NCBI GenBank assembly: GCA_036495425.1
Contig: DASXMW010000200.1
Location: forward strand, 1-64,000
Direction: 5' to 3'
Length of the DNA stretch: 64,000 nt
From: Bog-532 sp036495425
GTDB lineage: Bacteria > Actinomycetota > Actinomycetes > Streptosporangiales > Streptosporangiaceae
The notes below the pieces were generated by a model. The model saw only the letters and a list, made by a program, of their open reading frames with translations, searched no databases and had not been told where the DNA came from. Below, in pieces: positions 24,671 to 31,373 of the stretch. Position 1 is the first letter of the stretch. Every line of letters begins with the position of its first letter. The translations under genes were made by a program, and so were the position numbers.

Positions 24671-25828
24671 TTAGAGCGTGATTTTGTTTCGGCTGATCAG
24701 CTGGCGAGCGATCACGTTGCGCTGGATCTCGTTGGTGCCCTCGCCGACGATCATGAGCGGAGCATCCCGGAAATAGCGCTCGACATCAAACTCGGTCGAG
24801 TAGCCGTACCCGCCGAAGATCCGCACGGCGTCCAGTGCGATCTGCATCGCGGTCTCCGACGCGAACAGTTTGGCCATGCCCGCCTCCAGGTCGGCCCGCT
24901 CCCCCGAGTCGTAGCGGCGGGCGGCGAACAGGACCAGCTGGCGGGCGGCGGTCAGCTTGGTGGCCATGTCGGCCAGGTAGTTGCCGATCGACTCGTGCTT
25001 CCAGATCGGCTTGCCGAACGCCTCCCGCTCCTGGGCGTAGCGCAGCGCGTCATCCAGCGCGGCCCGGCCCACCCCCAGGGCCCGGCAGGCGACCTGGATC
25101 CGGCCGATCTCCAGGCCCCGCATCATCTGCGCGAAGCCCGCGCCCTCGCGGTCGCCGAGCAGGGCCGAGACCGGCACCCGGAAGTCGTCGAAGGCCAGCT
25201 CGCAGCTTTCCACTCCCTTGTAGCCAAGCTTGGGCAGGTCACGGGAGAGCGTGAACCCCGGGCCCTTCTCGGCCAGCAGAATGCTCACCCCGCGGTGCGC
25301 GGGCTCGGCGGCCGGGTCGGTCTTCACCATCAGCGCGATCAGCTGGGACCGGCGGGCGTTGGTGATCCAGGTCTTGGACCCGTTGATCACGTAGAGGTCC
25401 CCGTCGCGCCGGGCGGTCGTGCGCATGGCCTGCAGGTCGGAGCCACCGCCGGGCTCGGTCAGGGCCATGGTGGCCCGGATCTCTCCGGTGGCCATCTCCG
25501 GCAGGTAGCGGTCCTTCTGCTCCTGGGTCCCGTAGGCCAGCAGCAGCTTGGCCACCACCGTGTGCCCGCCCATGGCCCCGGCCAGGCTCATCCAGCCCCG
25601 GGCCAGTTCTTCGGTGATCATCGCGTAGCACGGGGCCGACACCTGCACCTCCCCCCAGGGCTCCGGGATGGCCAGGCCGAAGATGCCGAGCTCCTTCATC
25701 TGCTCGATCAGCTTCTCGGGGTAGGTGTTGGTGTGGTCCAGGTCGCGGGCGACCGGCCTCACCTCGCGGTCGACGAAGTCGCGCACCACCTCGACGATCG
25801 CGGACTCTTCCTCGCTCAGGCCTTCCAT
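24671..25828 (-). CDS. Acyl-CoA dehydrogenase
   Basis: A 385-residue FAD enzyme of the acyl-CoA dehydrogenase family. It shows the N-terminal helical domain, the flavin signature ATMALTEPGGGSDLQAMRTTA, the middle-domain motif NGSKTWITNARRSQ and the catalytic-loop segment MIVGEGTNEIQRN, with Glu in the usual base position. It would introduce an alpha,beta double bond into an acyl-CoA in the cytosol. The ATG at 25828 is the family start. It is divergent from the FAH-family gene and shares with it the ATAT-GAT-ATAT site. An acyl-CoA intermediate fits the E1/E2 complex encoded in the same island. Confidence 0.92.
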   Translation of the reverse strand: MEGLSEEESAIVEVVRDFVDREVRPVARDLDHTNTYPEKLIEQMKELGIFGLAIPEPWGEVQVSAPCYAMITEELARGWMSLAGAMGGHTVVAKLLLAYGTQEQKDRYLPEMATGEIRATMALTEPGGGSDLQAMRTTARRDGDLYVINGSKTWITNARRSQLIALMVKTDPAAEPAHRGVSILLAEKGPGFTLSRDLPKLGYKGVESCELAFDDFRVPVSALLGDREGAGFAQMMRGLEIGRIQVACRALGVGRAALDDALRYAQEREAFGKPIWKHESIGNYLADMATKLTAARQLVLFAARRYDSGERADLEAGMAKLFASETAMQIALDAVRIFGGYGYSTEFDVERYFRDAPLMIVGEGTNEIQRNVIARQLISRNKITL

Positions 25829-25880
25829 GTCGTTTCCCCCTTGCGTCCCGCGGGCCACACCGAGCCTTGTGGCATAAAAG

Positions 25881-25891
25881 ATATGATATAT
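25881..25891. promoter_or_regulatory. Island operator candidate (ATAT-N3-ATAT), site 2
   Basis: Perfect ATAT-GAT-ATAT in a block of about 20 mostly A/T bases between the divergent acyl-CoA dehydrogenase (52 nt away) and FAH-family (39 nt away) genes. The position fits control of both promoters. Confidence 0.6.
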
Positions 25892-25930
25892 AAACTGGTC
25901 GGATTAATGGAGGGCCTTCGGCGGCGATTG

Positions 25931-26806
25931 ATGGCGAGCTTCACGGTCGGAGGCCCTCCGGCGAAGGGACGTGGGTTGACGCGCTTCGTGACGACGCCCG
26001 AGGGGATCGGCCGGCTCGATGGCGACCAGATCACCCTGCTGGACACTGGCTTCACCGATCTGGGGCAGGCCCTGGCCGCGGGCGAGACCGTGCCGTCACT
26101 GGGCCGGGCGGCTGGGACCCGGGTCCTCCCCCGCGCGGGCACCCGGCTGCTGGCCCCGGTGCCGCGGCCGCCCAAGGTGTGGATCGTGGGCAAGGCCTAT
26201 CACGACCATCGCATCGAGACCGGTAACGAGCCGACGGCCGAGCCGTTCACGGTCCTGGTCGCGCCGACCGCGGTCACCGGCCCGTACGACGACATCCGCC
26301 GGCCGGCCGTGGCCCCCGACTACGTCGACTACGAGGGTGAGCTGGGTGTGGTCATCGGGGCCACCGCCACCGCGATCAGCGAGGACGACGCCTGGGACCA
26401 CGTCGCCGGCTACACGATCTGCAACGACGTGAGCGCGCGGGACGTTCAGCTGGGCTGGATCGAGGGGCAGCAGGCCAACGTGAGCGCGGGCAAGAGCTTC
26501 GACACCTTCCTGCCCACCGGCCCGGTGCTGGCCACCCTGGACGAGTTCGCCGATCCACTGAGCCTGGCCCTGCGCACCTGGGTCGATGGCGAGCTACGGC
26601 AGGAGGCGCGCACGTCGGACCAGATCTGGCCGGTGCCGCACGTGGTCAGCTTCCTTTCCCACCGCACCACGCTCGTGCCCGGCGACCTGATCAGCACCGG
26701 CACCCCGGCCGGGGTCGGGCTGCCGGGCAAGCGCTTCCTGACCGGGGGCTCGGTGGTCCGGGTCGAGATCGAGGGCATCGGCGCCATCGAGAACCGGGTC
26801 CGATGA
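25931..26806 (+). CDS. Fumarylacetoacetate hydrolase family protein
   Basis: A 291-residue FAH-fold enzyme. The catalytic metal-binding core is visible: YVDYEGELGVVIGATATAIS with the E-x-E ligand pair, VAGYTICNDVSARDVQ, KSFDTFLPTGPVL and LVPGDLISTGTPAGVGL. Such enzymes hydrolyse or decarboxylate beta-diketo and 2-oxo-enoic acids in aromatic and sugar-acid breakdown. The start is uncertain: ATG 25931 is used, while ATG 25907 would add eight residues and be almost leaderless relative to the operator at 25881. It is the first gene of a three-gene operon with ATGA and GTGA overlaps. Confidence 0.88.
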   Translation: MASFTVGGPPAKGRGLTRFVTTPEGIGRLDGDQITLLDTGFTDLGQALAAGETVPSLGRAAGTRVLPRAGTRLLAPVPRPPKVWIVGKAYHDHRIETGNEPTAEPFTVLVAPTAVTGPYDDIRRPAVAPDYVDYEGELGVVIGATATAISEDDAWDHVAGYTICNDVSARDVQLGWIEGQQANVSAGKSFDTFLPTGPVLATLDEFADPLSLALRTWVDGELRQEARTSDQIWPVPHVVSFLSHRTTLVPGDLISTGTPAGVGLPGKRFLTGGSVVRVEIEGIGAIENRVR

Positions 26807-27357
26807 GCGAGGTCCTGCCCGAGGCGGCCGTGGCCACCCTGGCCTGCATCGCCGACCGCGTGTTCCCGCCCGGCGGTGGCTGCGCGGGCGGCCGCGAGCT
26901 GGGGGTCGTCCCGTACGTGCTGGGCCAGCTGGCCGGGCCGTGGGGCCAGGGCGAGAAGATGTACCGGCGCGAGCCGTTCGTGGCCGCCCCGCACCCGGGG
27001 CACGGCTGGCAGTCCGGGCTGACCCCGGCCGAAGCCTTCGCGCTCGGGCTGGCCGCCGTGGACGAGCACGCGGCCCGCGAGCACGGCTCGCCGTTCGCGG
27101 GGCTCCGGCCCGATCGGCAGGACACGGTGCTGGCCGACCTGGAGCGGGGCGTGGTGGCCACTCCCGCGGGCCTGGATCCGGCCCAGTTCTTCACCCTGCT
27201 GCTGGAGACCTGCGTGGAGGGCGTGTTCAGCGACCCGCGCTACGGCGGGAACCGGAACGGTGAGGCCTGGGCCTGGATCGGGTTCCCCGGCCCGGGCGAG
27301 CACGCCGGAACCGCCGTGGACCTCGCACCGGCTCAGGCCGATGAGGAGCTGCCGTGA
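26803..27357 (+). CDS. Gluconate 2-dehydrogenase subunit 3 family protein
   Basis: A 184-residue small subunit of the gluconate-2-dehydrogenase/fructose-dehydrogenase type: VATLACIADRVFPPGGG near the start, HGWQSGLTPAEAFALGLAAVDEHA in the centre and FFTLLLETCVEGVFSDPRYGGNRNGEAWAWIGFPG near the end, where the family consensus is strongest. It is thought to stabilise the FAD subunit, which follows with a 4-nt overlap. Most relatives carry a Tat signal and act in the periplasm; none is visible here, so the complex is probably cytosolic. Confidence 0.85.
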   Translation: MSEVLPEAAVATLACIADRVFPPGGGCAGGRELGVVPYVLGQLAGPWGQGEKMYRREPFVAAPHPGHGWQSGLTPAEAFALGLAAVDEHAAREHGSPFAGLRPDRQDTVLADLERGVVATPAGLDPAQFFTLLLETCVEGVFSDPRYGGNRNGEAWAWIGFPGPGEHAGTAVDLAPAQADEELP

Positions 27358-29123
27358 GCGGCGGGGAGCCGGACGTCATCGTGGTCGGGCTGGGCTGGGC
27401 CGGCGGCATCATCGCGGCCGAACTGACCAAGGCCGGGCTCGACGTGGTTGGCCTGGAACGCGGGCCGGACCACGACGGCCGGGCCGGCGCGTTCGCGGGC
27501 AGCCGCGACGAGCTGCGGATCAAGCGGCTGGAGCACACCCAGGCCACCGACACCGAGACCTGGACCCTGCGGCACGACCGAGGCGAGACCGCGCTGCCGC
27601 TACGCCGGGCCGGGGCGTTCACCCCCGGCACCGGGGTGGGCGGGTCGAGCCTGCTCTACGGGGGGATGGCCTGGCGGTTCCCCGAGTATGACTTCATGCC
27701 CCGCACGGCGATCACCGCCCGGTACGGCGCGGACGCCATCGCGGACGGGGCCACGATCGCGGACTGGGGCATCAGCTACGCCGATCTGGCCCCGTACTAC
27801 GACCAGTTCGAGCGGATGGCCGGGGTCGGTGGCCGGGCCGGCAACATCAACGGCCGGATCAAGCCGGGCGGCAACCCGTTCGAGGCGCCCCGGTCGGGCG
27901 AGTTCCCGGTGCCGCCGATGCGGGACCTGCCCGGGCCGTCGCTGTTCCGCGACACCACCGAGAAGCTCGGCTATCACCCTTTCCCGGTGCCCAGTTCCGC
28001 GCTGTCGGCCGACTACGTCAACCCGGACGGCATCGCCCGGCACGCCTGCACCTACTGCGGCTACTGCGCCGGGGCGCCGTGCGAGTTCGGGGCCAAGGCC
28101 GACGCGCTGGTGACCGTGCTGCCGGTGGCCCGGCGGACCGGGCGCTTCGAGGTCCGGGCCGGCTGCACGGTCACCGAGGTGCTGCACGACGGTGGCACCG
28201 CCCGCGGGGTCCGCTACCACGACGCGGACGGGACCAGGCACGAACTGCGGGCCGGGGCCGTGGTGCTCAGCGCCTACGCCCTCAACAACACCCGGCTGCT
28301 GCTGAACTCCGGCCTCGGAACCCCGTACGACCCGGTGACCGGCACCGGGTCGGTCGGCAAGAACTACGGCTACAACTTCGGCTTCCACAGCCACGCGCTG
28401 TTCGCCGGGCGGACGTTCCAGAACTACGTGGGGTCACCGGCCATCGGCTACGCGATCGCCGAGTACAACGCGGACAACTTCGACCACACCGGGCTGGGGT
28501 TCCTGGACGGCGGGCTGATCTGGACCAGCAACCGGGCGGCCGGGCCGCTGGCCGGGATCCCGGTCCCGCCCGGGACGCCCCGCTGGGGCGCGGGCTGGAA
28601 GCGGGCCATCGGCCGGTGGTACGACCGGTTCGTCACCGTGGTCGGCCACGGCGCGGTCCTTCCCCACCGCGACCACTACCTGGACCTGGACCCGACCTAC
28701 ACCGACCGCTACGGGCTGCCGCTGCTGCGGATCACCTTCGACTGGAGCGAGAACGACCGCCGGATGTATGAGTTCATGGCCGGGAAGGTGGCCGGGATCG
28801 TGGCGGCCATGGACCCGGACGAGGTGGTCCCCCCGCCCGGCCTGCCCGACCACTTCAACACCGCCGCCTACCAGTCCACCCACAACACCGGCGGGGCCAT
28901 CATGGGCGCGGACCCGGCCATGTCGGTGGTCAGCCCGTGGCTGCGCATGTGGGACTGCGGCAACGTGTGGGTCGCGGGCGGTTCGGCCCTCCCGCAGGGC
29001 ACCGGGACCGGCCCGACCGGGACGATCTGCGCCCTGGCCTACCGCGCCGCCCACGACATAATTAGGTCGCAGACGGCCGGTAGGCCAGGGCGGCCGGCAG
29101 GGGCGGTCACCCCGGTCAGATGA
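27354..29123 (+). CDS. GMC-type FAD oxidoreductase (gluconate 2-dehydrogenase large-subunit type)
   Basis: A 589-residue flavoprotein. The N-terminal dinucleotide fold is DVIVVGLGWAGGIIAAELTKAG; the flavin-attachment region TPGTGVGGSSLLYGGMAWRF follows; a cysteine-rich segment HACTYCGYCAGAPCEFGAKA and the C-terminal GMC box NTGGAIMGADPAM ... WVAGGSALPQGTGTGPTGTI come later. It should oxidise an alcohol or sugar-like hydroxyl to a ketone and pass electrons on. It is paired with the subunit-3 protein by a GTGA overlap. No cytochrome c subunit is encoded here, so the electron acceptor is unknown. Its 3' end overlaps the convergent SDR gene by 8 nt. Confidence 0.9.
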   Translation: MSGGEPDVIVVGLGWAGGIIAAELTKAGLDVVGLERGPDHDGRAGAFAGSRDELRIKRLEHTQATDTETWTLRHDRGETALPLRRAGAFTPGTGVGGSSLLYGGMAWRFPEYDFMPRTAITARYGADAIADGATIADWGISYADLAPYYDQFERMAGVGGRAGNINGRIKPGGNPFEAPRSGEFPVPPMRDLPGPSLFRDTTEKLGYHPFPVPSSALSADYVNPDGIARHACTYCGYCAGAPCEFGAKADALVTVLPVARRTGRFEVRAGCTVTEVLHDGGTARGVRYHDADGTRHELRAGAVVLSAYALNNTRLLLNSGLGTPYDPVTGTGSVGKNYGYNFGFHSHALFAGRTFQNYVGSPAIGYAIAEYNADNFDHTGLGFLDGGLIWTSNRAAGPLAGIPVPPGTPRWGAGWKRAIGRWYDRFVTVVGHGAVLPHRDHYLDLDPTYTDRYGLPLLRITFDWSENDRRMYEFMAGKVAGIVAAMDPDEVVPPPGLPDHFNTAAYQSTHNTGGAIMGADPAMSVVSPWLRMWDCGNVWVAGGSALPQGTGTGPTGTICALAYRAAHDIIRSQTAGRPGRPAGAVTPVR

Positions 29124-29907
29124 TGCCGGCGCCACCGTCCACGTAGAAGATCTGGCCGGTGATGAAGCTGGCCGACGCCGAGGCCAGGAACAGCACGGCC
29201 TCGGCCTGGTCCTCGGGGTCGCCGACCCGGCCCAGGATGATCGGCGACCGGAACCGGGCCAGGCTGCCGGTGACCCGCTCGTCGTAGCTGGCCCCGGCCC
29301 GGTCCAGGTTGCCGTCCAGGTGCTCGGTGCGGGTGGTGCCCGGGCTGACGGCGTTGACCCGGATGTGGTCCTGGGCCAGTTCCAGGGCCAGCACCCGGGT
29401 GAGGTGCTCGGCCCCGGCCTTGGCCGCGCAGTAGGGGGCCATGCCGACCCGGGGCAGCTTGCCCGCGAGCGAGGTCACGTTGACGATGGCCCCTTCATGC
29501 CGCCCGATCATCGACCGGGCCACGTGCTTGGACATCAGCATGGTCCCGCTCAGCGTCGTGGCCAGCACCCGGTTCCATTCGGCCAGCGACGTCTCGGTGA
29601 CCCGGGCCGGCTCGGCCGGGCCGAACCCGGCGTTGTTGACCAGCACGTCGATCTGGCCGAACCGGTCCAGGGTGGCCGCGACCGCCCGCTGGACCTGGTC
29701 CTCGTCGCTGACGTCGCAGGTCACCGCGACCGCCTCGCCGCCGCGGCGGGTGATGCCCTCCGCGGCCGCCTCCAGCCGCCGGGCGGTCCGGCCCAGGGCC
29801 GCGACCCGCGCGCCCTGGGCCGCGAAGCCATCGGCGATGGCCCGGCCGATGCCGGAGCCGGCCCCGGTGACCACGGCCACCTTGCCCTTGAGGTCGGGAA
29901 GCTCCAC
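29116..29907 (-). CDS. Short-chain dehydrogenase/reductase (SDR)
   Basis: A 263-residue classical SDR. TGAGSGIGRAIADGFAAQG is the cofactor-binding glycine motif; LVNNAGFG is the structural NAG motif; the catalytic residues are Ser in IVNVTSLAGK and Tyr-x3-Lys in PYCAAKAG. An R in AALGRTARR after the second strand hints at NADP preference. It would oxidise or reduce a hydroxy/keto intermediate in the cytosol. It is the last gene of the minus-strand operon 34033-29116, 1 nt after the SnoaL-like gene. Confidence 0.92.
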   Translation of the reverse strand: MELPDLKGKVAVVTGAGSGIGRAIADGFAAQGARVAALGRTARRLEAAAEGITRRGGEAVAVTCDVSDEDQVQRAVAATLDRFGQIDVLVNNAGFGPAEPARVTETSLAEWNRVLATTLSGTMLMSKHVARSMIGRHEGAIVNVTSLAGKLPRVGMAPYCAAKAGAEHLTRVLALELAQDHIRVNAVSPGTTRTEHLDGNLDRAGASYDERVTGSLARFRSPIILGRVGDPEDQAEAVLFLASASASFITGQIFYVDGGAGII

Positions 29908-29908
29908 G

Positions 29909-30319
29909 TCAGCGGGCCGGTTTCGGGTAAGCGGTGCCCTGGTGCAGGAACAGCCGCCAGGTGCCGTCCTCCCGCCGCCACAGCTGCAGCCCGGAGGCGT
30001 TGGTGCGGCGGCCGTCCGGGTACTCAGCGTCGGGCTCGATGTGGATCTGGTAGTCGCCGCGGACCACGGCGATGTCGCCGTACAGCAGTACCTCGGTCTC
30101 GCCGCGGCCGACCGTCCGGGGCGTGGCCTCGATCGACATGGCGATGTAGGACTCCTTGCCGTCGCGCTGGCCGGTGGAGTGCATGTAGCTCAGGTCCTCG
30201 CTCAGCGTGGCGCTGAGCGCGGGCCGGTCCCGGTTCCCGATCGCCGCACAGCGCTGCACGTCGGCGGCGCGGACGGCGGCCGCGTCGGCGGCGAGGTCAG
30301 GCTCGGTCGTGGTTGACAT
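29909..30319 (-). CDS. SnoaL/DUF4440-like NTF2-fold protein
   Basis: A 136-residue NTF2-fold protein. AADVQRCAAIGNRDRPALSA, LSEDLSYMHSTGQRDGKESY and the closing GLQLWRREDGTWRLFLHQGT are typical of DUF4440/SnoaL-like proteins. The role is unknown; in catabolic clusters they act as isomerases, hydratases or decarboxylases, or as binding proteins. The ATG has GAGGAG upstream, inside the end of the ferredoxin gene, giving tight coupling. It belongs to the E1-E2-ferredoxin-SnoaL-SDR operon. Confidence 0.8.
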   Translation of the reverse strand: MSTTTEPDLAADAAAVRAADVQRCAAIGNRDRPALSATLSEDLSYMHSTGQRDGKESYIAMSIEATPRTVGRGETEVLLYGDIAVVRGDYQIHIEPDAEYPDGRRTNASGLQLWRREDGTWRLFLHQGTAYPKPAR

Positions 30320-30325
30320 GACGGG

Positions 30326-30523
30326 TCACTCCTCGGTGGTGGTGATCGCGTGCACCGGGCAGTCGATGACGGCCCGGCGGGCCAGGCCTTCCTCCCCGGC
30401 GGGCACCTGGCCGTCGTGCTTGAGGATCGCGTAGCCCCACTCGTCCAGCTCGAACAGGTTGGGCGCGTGGGTGGCGCAGGTGCCGAAGCCCTCGCACGTC
30501 GCCGATTCCAGGCGAACCTTCAT
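30326..30523 (-). CDS. Ferredoxin, probably [3Fe-4S] P450-type
   Basis: A 65-residue ferredoxin. The pattern C-x5-C (CEGFGTC) followed by APNLFELDEWG and a single DCPVHAI Cys-Pro near the C-terminus gives three cysteines, as in the [3Fe-4S] ferredoxins that serve actinobacterial P450s and related oxygenases. The ATG at 30523 is preferred because GGGGG lies 7-8 nt upstream; a TTG five codons earlier is possible. No P450 gene lies in the island, so its partner is an open question; candidates are the NuoF-like flavoprotein at 52107 as electron donor and the Rieske protein at 37283. Confidence 0.88.
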   Translation of the reverse strand: MKVRLESATCEGFGTCATHAPNLFELDEWGYAILKHDGQVPAGEEGLARRAVIDCPVHAITTTEE

Positions 30524-30572
30524 GACGTAAGCCCCCAATCGTGAATGTGGATGGACCGCCGGGCCGGGCGGG

Positions 30573-31373
30573 CTAGTCCTCGACCAGCAGGATGTTCGGG
30601 TTCTCGATGCACCTCTTGACCCAGGCCAGGAAGCCGACCGATTCGCGGCCGTCGATGATGCGGTGGTCGTAAGACAGGGCGATGTACATCATTGGCCTGA
30701 TCACGACCTGGCCGTCGACCGCGATCGGCCGGTCCATGATCTTGTGCACGCCGAGGATGCCGACCTGCGGGACGTTGCGGATCGGCGTGGAGAACAGGTT
30801 GCCGAAGATGCCGCCGTTGGTGATCGTGAACGTCCCGCCGACCAGGTCGTCGACGCCGAGCGTCCGGTTGCGGGCGGCCTGGGCCAGCCGCTCGATCTCC
30901 TTCTCGATCCCGGCGAACGACAGCCGGTCGGCGTTGCGGACGACCGGGACCACCAGCCCGTCGTCGGTGTTCACCGCGACGTTGATGTCGTAGTACTCCT
31001 TGAGGATCAGGTCCTTGTCCTGCAGTTCCGCGTTGACGTTGGGGAACTGCTTGAGCGCGCTGACCGCGGCCTTGGTGAAGAAGCTCATCAGGCCGAGCTT
31101 CACGCCGTACCGGGCCCGGAACTCCTCCTGCAGGCCGGCCCGGATGCTGAGCACGGCCGACATGTCGACCTCGTTGAACGTGGTCAGCATGGCCGCGGTC
31201 TGCTGGGCCTCCATCAGCCGCTGGGCGATGACCTGGCGGCGGCGGCTGAGCCGGACCCGCTTCTCCGGACGGCCGTTGCCGGCCGCGGTGCCCGCGGCCG
31301 CCGGGCCCGGGGCCGCCCCGTTGGGAGCAGGGTCAGCCGGGGCGGGCGGGGCGCCCGCCTCGATGTCGGACAT
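30573..31373 (-). CDS. 2-oxoacid dehydrogenase E2 acyltransferase, catalytic domain only
   Basis: A 266-residue protein equal to the catalytic core of dihydrolipoamide acyltransferases. After a Pro/Ala-rich leader comes RVRLSRRRQVIAQRLMEAQQ, then NEVDMSAVLSIRAGLQEEF, and the active-site box SYDHRIIDGRESV with the catalytic His and Asp. The lipoyl domain and clear E1/E3-binding domain are absent. In actinobacterial 2-oxoglutarate dehydrogenase (Kgd/OdhA) a similar lipoyl-less E2 core is fused to E1; here the two are separate genes overlapping by 1 nt (TGATG). Lipoyl groups would have to come from another E2 elsewhere in the genome. Confidence 0.9.
   Translation of the reverse strand: MSDIEAGAPPAPADPAPNGAAPGPAAAGTAAGNGRPEKRVRLSRRRQVIAQRLMEAQQTAAMLTTFNEVDMSAVLSIRAGLQEEFRARYGVKLGLMSFFTKAAVSALKQFPNVNAELQDKDLILKEYYDINVAVNTDDGLVVPVVRNADRLSFAGIEKEIERLAQAARNRTLGVDDLVGGTFTITNGGIFGNLFSTPIRNVPQVGILGVHKIMDRPIAVDGQVVIRPMMYIALSYDHRIIDGRESVGFLAWVKRCIENPNILLVED

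Noticed and set aside
24509..25906. Long upstream extension of the FAH-family frame
   Set aside because: It is antisense to the acyl-CoA dehydrogenase and has no family similarity; the FAH domain starts after 25907.
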